Of a stretch of DNA of 64,000 bases, positions 41,901 through 50,216 are shown piece by piece (the first letter of the stretch is position 1; every line of letters starts with the position of its first letter). A program made the translations under genes and the position numbers. This stretch comes from Actinomadura physcomitrii (lineage in GTDB: Bacteria; Actinomycetota; Actinomycetes; Streptosporangiales; Streptosporangiaceae), in assembly GCF_008923205.2 (NCBI RefSeq), contig NZ_WBMS02000030.1, positions 1-64,000 on the forward strand. The letters run 5' to 3'. The notes under the pieces are model-generated. The model did no database searches. It saw only the letters and a program-made list of their open reading frames with translations, and was not told the origin of the DNA.

Positions 41901-42158
41901 GGCGGCGGCGACACCTCCACCCTGCATGCCTTCGGCTCCACCGGCCAGGCCGCCGGCTTCCCGCTGTTCACCGGCGGCTGGACGGTGTGGTCCGCGTCCG
42001 CCGGAGACCTCGACGGCGACGGCCGGACGGACCTGGTCGCCACCACCCGCGAGGGCTACCTGTTCGCCTGGACGACGCGGGGCAGGGCGGCGGCCACCGA
42101 ATGGCCGACCTACCATCACGACGATCGGCGCACGGGCCGCTACGGACCGCTCCGCTGA
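38928..42158 (+). CDS. large secreted subtilase-like protein with FG-GAP/VCBS repeats (1076 aa)
   Basis: Signal peptide (MSILVAGLLAWAPAAFA), then an S8 peptidase-like domain: AYVEGGINWHNSDAAEL at the catalytic-Asp position (here Glu), STYGHANSQMKTLAA with the His, and GGSTSESTPTTGGVFGLLLS with the Ser. An insertion rich in EF-hand-like loops (DKDGDGVVTAADY, DANGNGRTDPEDL, GKDDDGNGFTDD) suggests calcium binding. From about residue 560 a seven-blade-like region carries many FG-GAP motifs (ADLDGDGRLDVVQAG, ADLDGDGRPEIVV, ADVDGDGKDEVATG, GDLDGDGRTDLVATT). Probably a cell-surface or extracellular protease or binding protein. The Asp-to-Glu change makes activity uncertain. ATG 38928 follows GGGAG. 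Confidence 0.85.
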   Translation: MRVRPVMSILVAGLLAWAPAAFAEGGFPASPPDDPDYASAEVQGCGKGVNGEQHALYSFMPKCAPNAKDPENASGMSVDKAWRDYTTGSPDVVIAYVEGGINWHNSDAAELADKVFLNTGELPEPEGASTYDKDGDGVVTAADYAGDPRVKDANGNGRTDPEDLIAAFSNGKDDDGNGFTDDVSGWDFYEHQNDPATYDSTYGHANSQMKTLAAQTNNGVQGAGVCPRCRILPVRAGQEALDRTDDLAQAWLYAAHMGAKVIVSTTADLGYSSYMRQTVEKLWRDGIVMVESSNDFDSTDHQGGMFWPHVIPGNGLVPNTAGVPDPLANTLTTTYRTRSDETSFGAKAMFSVATQGGSTSESTPTTGGVFGLLLSYGIQVGRPLTNEEAVQVLRATASDVDDPSLPWPGKPGWDRQYGYGRPNVAKAMQAVKDGNVPPVGTITGPDWYSLHDPVTAKSVDVTGYVAAPRSSGYRYELDWAPGIEPSGAAFRKAGSGSGTSPHDGHIGTLDLSQVPKSLWNAPYKLSNDKALSASEQYTVTLRLRVWDASGRMAEERRAIAVHHDPALRAGFPRRLGVGNESQPAITELQGRKAIVYGDGDGRVHALDGASGKELPGWPAATRPTVPQHAYPGIDPGHEPIVAPVAIGDLLHDGHQEVVATSTTGRTYVFDASGRLLPGWPRTAGTGVTAPPIPRPALKYTRLPVQGATASPVLADLDGDGRLDVVQAGWDGRLHAWRPDGSDLPGWPVEVRTGDAPPGGYVRIDDHKLPGTPAVADLDGDGRPEIVVRSQLSDSKGGGEQFYGANYAFAYHADGAPVSGWPVRMASVMTFYGSAQEFITEGVNQPVTADVDGDGKDEVATGPSFGPTYLISGTGRILRDYGPLANPALDPSAVLGGNLPADVPLSFTTSGAFGRFGPLNRLSYTEGGSGAASLVAALLFPGSGQPIGNYQRGYDAATALPVPGFPQRRTGLAFLGAPIIADVTGDGRAEVIGGGDTSTLHAFGSTGQAAGFPLFTGGWTVWSASAGDLDGDGRTDLVATTREGYLFAWTTRGRAAATEWPTYHHDDRRTGRYGPLR

Positions 42159-42260
42159 CCGGCCGCCTCCTCCGAAGGAACGGCCGGACCCGGCTGACTT
42201 GCGCTTTCGCCCGGCGCAAGGGATGTCCTCCGCCCCCGGCCGCGCGTACGGTTAGCCGCT

Positions 42261-43211
42261 GTGAGATGGGTCATAGTCCTCGTCGCTGCGGCGCTGCTGT
42301 CCACGGTGTCCGGGTGCGGGAGCGGCCCGGTGCGGCCGTGGCACCTCGTCATCGCGGCGGGCGGCCGGAAGGCGGTCTACTACGCCTACGGCCAGGGGAT
42401 CGCGCGGGCGGCGGCGACCCATCTGCCGGGCGCGCGCCCCGAGGTGCTGGCCACGGCCGCGTCGGTGGAGAACCTGCGGCTGGTGGCGTCCGGACGCGCC
42501 GACGTAGCCTTCACCCTCGCCGACTCGGCGGAACTGGCCTTCGAGGGCCGGCCGCCCTTCACCAAGCAGGAACCGGTCGTCGCCCTCGCCCGCCTCTACG
42601 AGAACTACACCTACCTCGTCGTCGCGGCTGACAGCGGCATCCGCAAGCTGACCGACCTGCGCGGGCAGCGGGTGTCCCTCGGCGCGGACGGCTCCGGCAC
42701 CGAGCTGATCGCCACGAGGCTCCTCACGGTCGCCGGGCTCGACCCGGGAAGGGACGTCCGCGCGAGCCGGACCCAGCTCGCGGACGCCGCCGCCGCGCTG
42801 CGCGCCGGCCGCATCGACGCGCTCTTCTTCTCCGGCGGGCTGCCGATCCCGCAGATCGTCGAGCTGGCGAAGCAGATGCCCATCCGGCTCGTGGAGCTCG
42901 CCGGCTACGCCGCCCCGCTCCGCAAGAAGTACCAGGCGTTCTACGAGGAGCAGTCGATCCTCGCCTCGACCTACGGCCTCGACGGGCCCGTGCAGACCAT
43001 CGGCGTCCCGAACTACCTGGTCGTCAACGCCTCGATGCCCGACGACCGGGCCTACGCGCTGACCCGGCTGCTGTTCACCCGCCGGGACGAGCTGGCGGCG
43101 GCCCACCCCGCGGCCCTGTACCTGGACCGGAGGTCGGCGGTGTCGACCTATCCGCTGCCGCTGCATCCCGGGGCGATCCGCTACTACCGGGAGACCAAGG
43201 GCGAGGGATGA
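42261..43211 (+). CDS. TAXI-family TRAP-type solute-binding lipoprotein
   Basis: A 316-residue lipoprotein: signal with lipobox STVSGCG, then a TAXI domain (LVIAAGGRKAVYYAYGQGIA, VENLRLVASGRADVAFTLAD, LRGQRVSLGADGSGTELIA, FSGGLPIPQIVEL). TAXI proteins usually deliver ligands such as glutamate or other carboxylates to TRAP permeases; no DctQ/DctM gene is present. Instead it faces a histidine kinase gene with which its 3' end overlaps by 137 bp, so it may serve as an extracytoplasmic ligand sensor for that system. GTG 42261. Confidence 0.88.
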   Translation: MRWVIVLVAAALLSTVSGCGSGPVRPWHLVIAAGGRKAVYYAYGQGIARAAATHLPGARPEVLATAASVENLRLVASGRADVAFTLADSAELAFEGRPPFTKQEPVVALARLYENYTYLVVAADSGIRKLTDLRGQRVSLGADGSGTELIATRLLTVAGLDPGRDVRASRTQLADAAAALRAGRIDALFFSGGLPIPQIVELAKQMPIRLVELAGYAAPLRKKYQAFYEEQSILASTYGLDGPVQTIGVPNYLVVNASMPDDRAYALTRLLFTRRDELAAAHPAALYLDRRSAVSTYPLPLHPGAIRYYRETKGEG

Positions 43212-44619
43212 GCGGCCCCGGCGGCGGCCCCGTCCCCGTCGCCGCCGGCAGGACGACCTGGACGTGCAGGCCGCGCGGCCGGGCCGGCATCAGCACCACC
43301 CGCCCGCCGGACGCCTCGGCGAGCACGCTGACGATGCTCAGCCCCAGCCCGGTGCCGTCCACGTTCTGCTGGCCGGCGCCGCGCCAGAACCGCTGCGTGG
43401 CGTTGGCCAGGTCCGCCTCCGGCATCCCCGGGCCGTCGTCCACCACGTCGATGCCGACCACCGGGGCGTCCGGCGCGTCGGGGAGGGCGCGCGGCCGGGA
43501 CACGGTGACGGTGACGGTCGCGCCCGGCCCCGCGAACTTGACGGCGTTGTCGATGAGCGCCTCCACGATCTGCCCGACGCCGCCCTGCACCGCGTACGCG
43601 GCGGCGTGCGCCGCGCCCCGGTAGCGGATCCGCGCACCGGGGGAGACGCGGCGCCGCGCGTCCACCTGCTCCCGGGCCACCCGCCCGCAGTCGACCACGC
43701 GGATCGGGTAGTTGCCGCCCTCGGCGCGCGCCAGCGCCAGGATCCCGTCGAGGATCCGGCTCAGCCGGGTCACCTCGTCGACGGCGAGCGCCAGGTCGTC
43801 CTCCCCGCCCGGCGGGACGTGCGGCGCGAGGTTCTCCACCCGCAGCCGCAGCGCCGCCAGCGGGTTGCGCATCTGGTGCCCGGCGTACGACACGAACGAC
43901 CGCTGCTGCTCCAGGACGCGGCCCAGCGCCGCGACCATCTCGTTGAAGTGCTCGCCGAGCCGCCGCAGCTCCGCCGGGCCCGTCGTCACCGGGACCCGCG
44001 CCTGCCACTGGCCCGCCGACAGCTCCCCGGTCGCCACGTCGAGCTCCCGGATCGGGCGCAGGAACCAGCGGGTGAGCGGGACGGCCGCGAGCCCGAACAC
44101 CAGCAGCGCGCCGAGCCCGGCGGCGGCCAGCTCCGACCACCGCCGCACCGTGCGCGCCCGCACCTGCGTGGTCGGCGCGATGGTGACGACCGCGGCGACG
44201 ACCCGGCCGCCGAGCCCCACCGGCTCCGCGACGATCAGGGGCCCCTTCCGCCACGGCCACACCACCTCGTCCACGTCGGAGCGCTCGCCGGACAGGGCGT
44301 CGCGCAGCCGCCGGCCCGCCCGCCGGCCGATGTCGGCGCCCGCCCGCGACGACAGCACGACCTCGCCGTTGCGGTCGACCACGGCGGCGGCGATCCCGTA
44401 CAGGGCGTCGTAGCGGCTCAGCTCCGCGCGCAGCGTCACCGTCTCGCCGCTGCGCAGCGCCGGCTCGGCCAGCGACGCGAACCGGGCGGTGTCGTTGAGC
44501 TGGTCGATGAACAGGTTCTGCGTCTGCCGGCCCGCGAACGCGATCGCCAGCGGCACCTCCAGCGCCGTGAGCACCACCAGCAGCAGGGACGCGTAGAGCA
44601 CGAGCATGCGGCGCAGCAT
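43075..44619 (-). CDS. sensor histidine kinase (HAMP, HisKA, HATPase)
   Basis: A 514-residue kinase: membrane helix (LVLYASLLLVVLTALEVPLA), extracytoplasmic sensor about 40-165, second helix (LGALLVFGLAAVPLTRWFL), HAMP, dimerisation helix with the phospho-acceptor in SYAGHQMRNPLAALRL, then ATPase boxes DNAVKFAGPG, DDGPGMPEAD and GTGLGLSIV. After the ATPase domain a Pro/Gly/Ser-rich tail of about 45 residues is antisense to the last 137 bp of the TAXI gene. ATG 44619 has GGGAGG about 8 nt upstream; a GTG at 44628 is alternative. Together with the regulator 37 bp upstream it forms a two-component system. Confidence 0.92.
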   Translation of the reverse strand: MLRRMLVLYASLLLVVLTALEVPLAIAFAGRQTQNLFIDQLNDTARFASLAEPALRSGETVTLRAELSRYDALYGIAAAVVDRNGEVVLSSRAGADIGRRAGRRLRDALSGERSDVDEVVWPWRKGPLIVAEPVGLGGRVVAAVVTIAPTTQVRARTVRRWSELAAAGLGALLVFGLAAVPLTRWFLRPIRELDVATGELSAGQWQARVPVTTGPAELRRLGEHFNEMVAALGRVLEQQRSFVSYAGHQMRNPLAALRLRVENLAPHVPPGGEDDLALAVDEVTRLSRILDGILALARAEGGNYPIRVVDCGRVAREQVDARRRVSPGARIRYRGAAHAAAYAVQGGVGQIVEALIDNAVKFAGPGATVTVTVSRPRALPDAPDAPVVGIDVVDDGPGMPEADLANATQRFWRGAGQQNVDGTGLGLSIVSVLAEASGGRVVLMPARPRGLHVQVVLPAATGTGPPPGPLIPRPWSPGSSGSPRDAAAADRSTPPTSGPGTGPRGGPPPARPGG

Positions 44620-44656
44620 GCCGCTCACCTCCCGGCCCGGGGTGGCCGGGAGGTGA

Positions 44657-45370
44657 TCACGGGTCGCTCGCCGCCTTGCCCGCGGCCGGAGCGGCGGCCC
44701 GCGGAGGCGGGTCGTCCTCGACGGCCAGCCGGTACCCGACCCCGTGCACCGTCCTGATCAGCGCCGGGTCGCCGAGCTTGGCGCGCAGCGTCGCGATGTG
44801 CACGTCCAGGGTGCGCCGCGCCCCCGGCCACACGCCGTTCCACACCTCGATCAGCAGCCGCTCCCGGGTGACGACCAGGCCGGGCTGCCGGGCGAGCGCC
44901 GCGAGCAGCTCGAACTCCTTGCGGGTCAGCGCGACGGGCGACCCGTCGGCGGCGGTGACCTGGTGCCGCGCGGTGTCGACCCGCAGCCCGCCCGCCGCCA
45001 CCACCACCGGCCGCGCGGCCGGCCGGACCCGGCGGATCACCGCGTCGATCCGGGCGGCCAGCTCCGCGATCCCGAACGGCTTGACCAGGTAGTCGTCCGC
45101 GCCGCTGCGCAGCCCGAGCACCCGGTCGCGCTCCTCGCCCCGCGCGGTCACCGCGATGATCGCCACGTCGCCGCCGGTGCGCAGCCGCCGGCACACCTCG
45201 ATGCCGTCCAGGTCCGGCAGGCCGAGGTCCAGCAGCACGAGATCGGCGGGCGGCGCGGCCAGCGCCGCCGCCCCGGTCGCCGCCCGGCACACCTCGAAGC
45301 CCTGCCGGCGCAGTGCCACCGTGAGCGCGTCGGCGAACCGGTCGTCGTCGTCGACGAGAAGGATTCGCAT
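44657..45370 (-). CDS. OmpR-family response regulator
   Basis: A 237-residue regulator: receiver domain with acidic pocket VDDDDRF, phospho-acceptor Asp in VLLDLGLPDLDG, Thr in VTARGEE and Lys in DDYLVKPF; C-terminal winged helix ALTRKEFELLAALARQPG, RRTLDVHIATLRAKLGD, RTVHGVGYRL. It is the partner of the downstream histidine kinase. The branched-chain-type ABC operon begins 200 bp away in the opposite direction, making that operon and the TAXI gene the most likely targets. Confidence 0.93.
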   Translation of the reverse strand: MRILLVDDDDRFADALTVALRRQGFEVCRAATGAAALAAPPADLVLLDLGLPDLDGIEVCRRLRTGGDVAIIAVTARGEERDRVLGLRSGADDYLVKPFGIAELAARIDAVIRRVRPAARPVVVAAGGLRVDTARHQVTAADGSPVALTRKEFELLAALARQPGLVVTRERLLIEVWNGVWPGARRTLDVHIATLRAKLGDPALIRTVHGVGYRLAVEDDPPPRAAAPAAGKAASDP

Positions 45371-45571
45371 GGTGCAGACAGCGTAAAAAGCCGGGCGTCC
45401 CCTGCCTACGGGGCAGATCCTAGAAGTTTCTCAAATTTGCCGCTCCGCTCTCCGGCCCCGGCCCGCCGCGCGCCTACCTTCCCGGCAAGGGCGCGCACCG
45501 CGCCTCCGGGCCGCGCCTTCGACGGGGCGGATGGCCGGCCGTCCCGGACCGAGAGGAACAGGCGGATCCCG

Positions 45572-46798
45572 ATGCGAACCAGGAAGGCGGCGGCGCTGGC
45601 CGCCGCGGTGGCGCTGATCGCGGCCGGATGCGGATCGAAGGGCGAGAAGCAGAGCGGCGGGGACGCGGACACGCTGACGATCGGCGCGTCCATGTCGCTG
45701 ACCGGGTCGCTGGCCCGCGAGGGCGGCCTGACCAAGGAGGGCTACGAGCTCTGCAAGAAGGCGGTGAACGCCAAGGGCGGCGTCGCGGCCGGCGGCAAGC
45801 ACCTCAAGCTCGACATCAAGTACCAGGACGACACGTCCAAGCCCGACACCGCCGCCCAGATCGTCGACCAGTTCAACGACAAGGGCATCAAGCTGATCCT
45901 CGGCCCGTACGGCTCGGCGACCACCGAGGCCGCCGCCGCCGTCATCGAGCGCAACGGCCAGGTGATGGCCGACAGCTCCGGCGCCGACGACAAGATCTTC
46001 CAGAAGGGCTACAAGCGGACCTTCGCCGCGCTGTCCCCGGCGCACTCCTACGCCGCGTCCATGGTCCAGGCGATCGCGGAGATGGCCACGCCGAAGCCGC
46101 GCACGATGGCGTTCCTGTCCGCCGACGACGGGTTCTCCAAGACCGTCGCCCAGTCCGGCGCCGACGAGGCCCGCAAGCTCGGCTTCACCGTCGTCGCCAC
46201 CGAGTACTTCCCGAGCGGCACCTCCGACGTGTCCGCCGCGCTCACCAAGATCAAGCCGATGAAGCCGGACGTCATCGTCGGGTCGGTGCACGTCGCCGAG
46301 GGCATCGCGATCATCAAGCAGGCCAAGGAACTCGGCGTGCGGCCGTCCGGCGGGTTCGCCGAGACCGTCGCGCCGCCCACCCCCGACTTCGCCAAGTCGC
46401 TCGGCGCCGACGCCGAGAACGTCCTCGGCTCCACCCAGTGGACCGCGAAGACGGCAGGCAAGGACAAGTGGATCGGCACCGCCGCCGACTACGCCACCCA
46501 GTTCGCCGCCATGTTCGGCGGCCGCGCCCCCGAGTACCACGGCGCCGAGGCGACCGCCGCGTGCATCGCGCTGGTCGACGCCGTCGAGAAGGCCGGCGGC
46601 ACCGACCCCGACAAGGTTCGGGACGCCCTCGCCGCACTCGACGAGCCGACCTTCTTCGGGCCGCTGAAGTTCACCCCCGAAGGCCAGAACCTCACCAAGA
46701 CCATGCAGGTCGTCCAGGTGCAGAAGGGCAAGCCCGTCACCGTCTGGCCCAAGGACGCCGCCGAGGCCCCGCTGATCTGGCCGGGGAACCGGTCATGA
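45572..46798 (+). CDS. branched-chain amino acid-type ABC substrate-binding lipoprotein
   Basis: A 408-residue type I periplasmic-binding-fold lipoprotein: signal ending in LIAAGCGSKG (lipobox), TIGASMSLTGSLAREGGLTK, ILGPYGSATTEAAAAVIERN and PDVIVGSVHVAEGIAIIKQA are LivJ/LivK-type segments. It captures an amino acid or amide-like ligand outside the cell for the permease operon that follows; the specificity within the family (branched-chain amino acids, urea, short amides) is not determined. ATG 45572 follows GAGAGG. Overlaps the permease start (ATGA). Confidence 0.9.
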   Translation: MRTRKAAALAAAVALIAAGCGSKGEKQSGGDADTLTIGASMSLTGSLAREGGLTKEGYELCKKAVNAKGGVAAGGKHLKLDIKYQDDTSKPDTAAQIVDQFNDKGIKLILGPYGSATTEAAAAVIERNGQVMADSSGADDKIFQKGYKRTFAALSPAHSYAASMVQAIAEMATPKPRTMAFLSADDGFSKTVAQSGADEARKLGFTVVATEYFPSGTSDVSAALTKIKPMKPDVIVGSVHVAEGIAIIKQAKELGVRPSGGFAETVAPPTPDFAKSLGADAENVLGSTQWTAKTAGKDKWIGTAADYATQFAAMFGGRAPEYHGAEATAACIALVDAVEKAGGTDPDKVRDALAALDEPTFFGPLKFTPEGQNLTKTMQVVQVQKGKPVTVWPKDAAEAPLIWPGNRS

Positions 46799-47682
46799 GC
46801 CAGTTCCTCCAGGCGACCGTGTACGGGCTGCTGCAGGGCGGCCTGTTCGCGCTGATCGCCGTCGGGTTCTCCCTGGTATGGGGGGTGATGAACGTGATCA
46901 ACCTGGCGCACGGGTCCTTCGTCCTCGTCGGCGCGTACCTGGCCTTCGAGCTGAACCGGCGGATCGGGCTCGACCCGTTCGCCGCGATGGTCCCGGTCGC
47001 CGCCGCCCTGTTCGCCGCCGGCTACCTGGTCCAGCGCGGGCTGATCAACCTGGTGGTCAAGGCGCCGATCTTCATCACCCTGCTGCTGACCTTCGGCCTG
47101 AACCTGCTGCTGGTCAACGGGCTCATCCTGATCTACTCCGGCGACTACCGCTCGGTGACCACCGGCTACGCCGCCGACGGGTTCGCGCTGATGTCGGGCG
47201 TCCGGGTGCCGGTCGGGCGGCTGCTGGCGGCCGTCGTGGCGCTGCTGCTCACGCTCGCCCTCGTCGCGGTCATGCGGCGCACCCGCACCGGCCTCGCCAT
47301 CCTCGCCACCGGCATGGACCGCGGCGCGGCCCGGCTGATGGGCATCCGCGCCCGGCACGTCTACGCCCTCACCTTCGGCCTCGCCGCCGCGATGGCGGGC
47401 GCGGCGGGCGCGGCGGTCAGCGCCGTCGGCACCTTCAACCCCGCCGACGCCGGCCGCTTCACCCTGTTCAGCTTCGTCGCCGCCGTCCTCGGCGGGCTCG
47501 GCAACATGTACGGCGCGCTGATCGGCGGCATGGTCCTCGGCCTCGTCGAGGCGTGGGGCGGGCAGCTGCTGCCCGGCACCCTCGTCAACGCCGTCGCGTT
47601 CGCCGTCCTGGTGGCCGTCCTGGCCGTCCGGCCCGAGGGCATCGCCGGCCGGGCCTTCTACTCCTCCCGGGTCGAGGTGTGA
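46795..47682 (+). CDS. livH: branched-chain amino acid ABC transporter permease (LivH-like)
   Basis: A 295-residue permease with about eight membrane helices. VWGVMNVINLAHGSFVLVGA is the LivH hallmark, and LLLTFGLNLLLVNGL and GGLGNMYGALIGGMVLGLVE follow. ATG 46795 overlaps the stop of the binding-protein gene. Pairs with the LivM-like permease downstream to form the membrane channel. Confidence 0.92.
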   Translation: MSQFLQATVYGLLQGGLFALIAVGFSLVWGVMNVINLAHGSFVLVGAYLAFELNRRIGLDPFAAMVPVAAALFAAGYLVQRGLINLVVKAPIFITLLLTFGLNLLLVNGLILIYSGDYRSVTTGYAADGFALMSGVRVPVGRLLAAVVALLLTLALVAVMRRTRTGLAILATGMDRGAARLMGIRARHVYALTFGLAAAMAGAAGAAVSAVGTFNPADAGRFTLFSFVAAVLGGLGNMYGALIGGMVLGLVEAWGGQLLPGTLVNAVAFAVLVAVLAVRPEGIAGRAFYSSRVEV

Positions 47683-47684
47683 CC

Positions 47685-48731
47685 ATGGCCGAATCCAGCA
47701 CCGCCGCGCCCGCCGCGGACACGACCCGTCCGGCCCGGGGCCGCCGCCCCCGACTGCCCGCCTGGTGGCCGTGGGGAGGCGGCGCCCTGCTCGTCCTCGG
47801 CTGCCTCGGCCTGCAGAGCCAGCTCTACTCCGGGCAGGAGCGGACCGTCACGACCGTCTTCATGTTCGTCGCGCTCGCCGCGGCGTGGAACCTCATCGGC
47901 GGCTACACCGGCTACGCCTGCTTCGGCCAGGTCGGCTTCTTCGGCCTCGGCGCGTACACGACCGTCATCCTCATGGTCCACGCGAGGCTGTCGTTCTGGA
48001 TCGCGCTGCCCGCCGCGGCCGTCGTCGCCGCCGTGTTCGCCGCCGTGATCGGGCTGCCGCTGCTGCGGCTCAAGGGCCACTACTTCGCGGTCGCGACCCT
48101 CGGCGTCGCCGAGGGCCTGCGCGAGCTCGTCACCAATGTCCCCCGCTGGACCGGCGGCGGATCCGGCGCGACGATCCCGTCCACCGGCGACCGGGCCGTC
48201 ACCCCGTGGCTCGGCAACGACGGCTTCTACCTGCTGTTCCTCGGCCTCGCCGTGGTCTGCGCCGTCGTCGTCGCGCTCGTCTCGCGCGGCCGCACCGGCT
48301 ACGCGCTGCGCGCCGTCAACCAGGACGAGGACGCCGCCGCCGCGATGGGCGTCAACACCACCGTCGCCAAGACCGTCGCGTTCGCCGTGTCCGCCGCGCT
48401 CACCGGCGCGGCCGGCGCCGCCTACGCGTTCCAGCAGGTCACGATCTACCCGCAGCGGCTGTTCGACGTGGACATCACCGTCCTGATGATCGTGATGGTG
48501 GTGCTCGGCGGGGCCGGCACGGTGCTCGGGCCGATCCTCGGCGCCGCCGGCATCGCGATCGCCTCGGAGTACCTGCGCCAGCACCTGCCCGAGGCGCACG
48601 ACCTCACCCTCGGCGCGCTGATCATCATCGCGGTGATCCTGCTGCCGCAGGGCGTCGTCAACTTCGCCCGGGACGCGGTCCGCACCCGCGACTTCTCCCT
48701 GCTGTCCAACGTCCGGAGGTACCGGCTGTGA
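47685..48731 (+). CDS. livM: branched-chain amino acid ABC transporter permease (LivM-like)
   Basis: A 348-residue permease: basic/Pro tail, then LAAAWNLIGGYTGYACFGQV and FFGLGAYTTVILMV (LivM signature), LRLKGHYFAVATLGVAEGLR and MVVLGGAGTVLGPILGA. Starts 2 bp after the LivH stop; its stop overlaps the ATPase start (GTGA). The transported ligand is unknown. Confidence 0.92.
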   Translation: MAESSTAAPAADTTRPARGRRPRLPAWWPWGGGALLVLGCLGLQSQLYSGQERTVTTVFMFVALAAAWNLIGGYTGYACFGQVGFFGLGAYTTVILMVHARLSFWIALPAAAVVAAVFAAVIGLPLLRLKGHYFAVATLGVAEGLRELVTNVPRWTGGGSGATIPSTGDRAVTPWLGNDGFYLLFLGLAVVCAVVVALVSRGRTGYALRAVNQDEDAAAAMGVNTTVAKTVAFAVSAALTGAAGAAYAFQQVTIYPQRLFDVDITVLMIVMVVLGGAGTVLGPILGAAGIAIASEYLRQHLPEAHDLTLGALIIIAVILLPQGVVNFARDAVRTRDFSLLSNVRRYRL

Positions 48732-49483
48732 GCGGCGACACCCCCGTCCTGCGGGTCAGCGGGCTGCAGCGCAGGTTCGGCGGCCTGCTCGCGGTCTCCG
48801 GCGTCGACCTGGCGCTGCCCGCCGGACGCGTCCTCGGCGTGATCGGCCCGAACGGGGCGGGCAAGAGCACCCTCGTCAACCTGATCAGCGGCCATCTCAA
48901 GCCGACCGCCGGGTCCGTCCTGATCGGCGACACCGACCTCACCGGCGCCCGGCCGTGGCGGATCGCGCACGCCGGCGTCGCGCGGACCTTCCAGATCGTC
49001 AAGCCGTTCCGCGGGCTCACCGTCGCCGACAACGTGACCGTCGCGGTGATGTTCGGCCCGGCCCGGATCCGCTCGCGCGCCCGCGCCCGCCAGGAGGCCG
49101 AGCGGGTGCTGGAGCGGGTCGGCCTCGGCGGCAAGGGCGGCCTGCCGCCCGCCGAGCTGACCGTCGCCGACGCCCGCCGCCTCGAGCTGGCCAAGGCGCT
49201 CGCCCTGCGGCCCCGCGTGCTGCTGCTGGACGAGGTCCTCGCCGGGCTGCGGCCCGCCGAGATCGACCCGGCGCTGCGGCTCATCGACGAGCTGCGCGGC
49301 GAGGGCCTCACTCTGCTGGTCATCGAGCACATCGTCCAGGCGATCGCCGCCGTCTCCGACGAGATCCTCGTGCTGCACCACGGCGCCGTCCTCACCCAGG
49401 GCCCGCCGGACGAGGTGCTCGGCGACGAACGCGTCATCGAGGCCTATCTCGGCCACCGGTACACCAGAAGGAACCCCTCATGA
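48728..49483 (+). CDS. livG: branched-chain amino acid ABC transporter ATPase (LivG-like), atypical signature
   Basis: A 251-residue ATPase: Walker A GPNGAGKST, Q-loop RTFQIVKPF, Walker B VLLLDEVLAGLRPAEID, H-switch VIEHIVQ. The ABC signature is unusual: LTVADARRLELAKALAL where LivG proteins have LS(Y/G)GxQRRLEIARAL, so the central glycines are missing. DEVLAGL and the C-terminal DERVIEAYLG confirm LivG. The signature change may lower ATPase activity or be tolerated in the asymmetric LivF/LivG pair. Confidence 0.9.
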   Translation: MSGDTPVLRVSGLQRRFGGLLAVSGVDLALPAGRVLGVIGPNGAGKSTLVNLISGHLKPTAGSVLIGDTDLTGARPWRIAHAGVARTFQIVKPFRGLTVADNVTVAVMFGPARIRSRARARQEAERVLERVGLGGKGGLPPAELTVADARRLELAKALALRPRVLLLDEVLAGLRPAEIDPALRLIDELRGEGLTLLVIEHIVQAIAAVSDEILVLHHGAVLTQGPPDEVLGDERVIEAYLGHRYTRRNPS

Positions 49484-50196
49484 TGCTCGAGATCGACCGG
49501 CTCACCGCGGGCTACGGCCGGGTCCGGGTGCTGCACGAGGTGTCCCTGTCGGTGGACGAGGGGGAGATCGTCGCGCTCGTCGGCCCCAACGGCGCCGGCA
49601 AGTCCACGCTGCTGCGCGCCGTCACCGCGATGATCCCGGACCGCAGCGGGTCGGTCCGGGTGGCGGGCCGCGAGCTGATCGGCGTGGCCGTGGAGGACGT
49701 CGCGGCGGCCGGGGTCGCGCACGTCCCGGAGGGCCGCCGGCTGTTCCCGGGGCTGACCGTCCGGGACAACCTGCGGCTGGGCGGCTGGGTGCCGCGCAAC
49801 GCCGACCTTGGCCCGGTCCTGGAGATCTTCCCGCGGCTCGCCGACCGGCTGAACCAGGTCGCGGGCAGCATGTCCGGCGGCGAGCAGCAGATGTGCGCCA
49901 TCGCGCGGGCGCTGATGGGCCGGCCGCGGCTGCTGCTGATCGACGAGCTGTCCCTCGGCCTCGCGCCGCTGGTCGTCGACGAGATCCTGGCGCGGCTCGG
50001 CGGGATCGCCGAGAGCGGGACGGGCGTCCTGCTGGTGGAGCAGGACGCGGGCGCCGCCCTGGAGGTCGCCGACCGCGGCTACGTGCTGGAGCTCGGCCGG
50101 ATCGGGCTGTCCGGGACGGCCGCGGAGCTCGCCGCCGACCCGCGCATGCGCAGCGCCTATCTGGGCGGGGACCCGCCCCAGGCGCCCGTTTCCTGA
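49480..50196 (+). CDS. livF: branched-chain amino acid ABC transporter ATPase (LivF-like)
   Basis: A 238-residue ATPase with Walker A GPNGAGKST, VPEGRRLFPGLTVRDNL (LivF hallmark), signature MSGGEQQMCAIARAL, Walker B LLLIDELSLGLAP and LLVEQD. ATG 49480 overlaps the previous stop. It supplies the canonical signature to the LivFG heterodimer. A strong terminator begins 20 bp after the stop. Confidence 0.93.
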   Translation: MMLEIDRLTAGYGRVRVLHEVSLSVDEGEIVALVGPNGAGKSTLLRAVTAMIPDRSGSVRVAGRELIGVAVEDVAAAGVAHVPEGRRLFPGLTVRDNLRLGGWVPRNADLGPVLEIFPRLADRLNQVAGSMSGGEQQMCAIARALMGRPRLLLIDELSLGLAPLVVDEILARLGGIAESGTGVLLVEQDAGAALEVADRGYVLELGRIGLSGTAAELAADPRMRSAYLGGDPPQAPVS

Positions 50197-50216
50197 CCTT
50201 CGGACCCCTGCTGGGG

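Noticed and set aside
42261..43211. complete TRAP transporter
   Set aside because: Only the TAXI binding protein is present; no DctQ or DctM-like membrane genes occur nearby.
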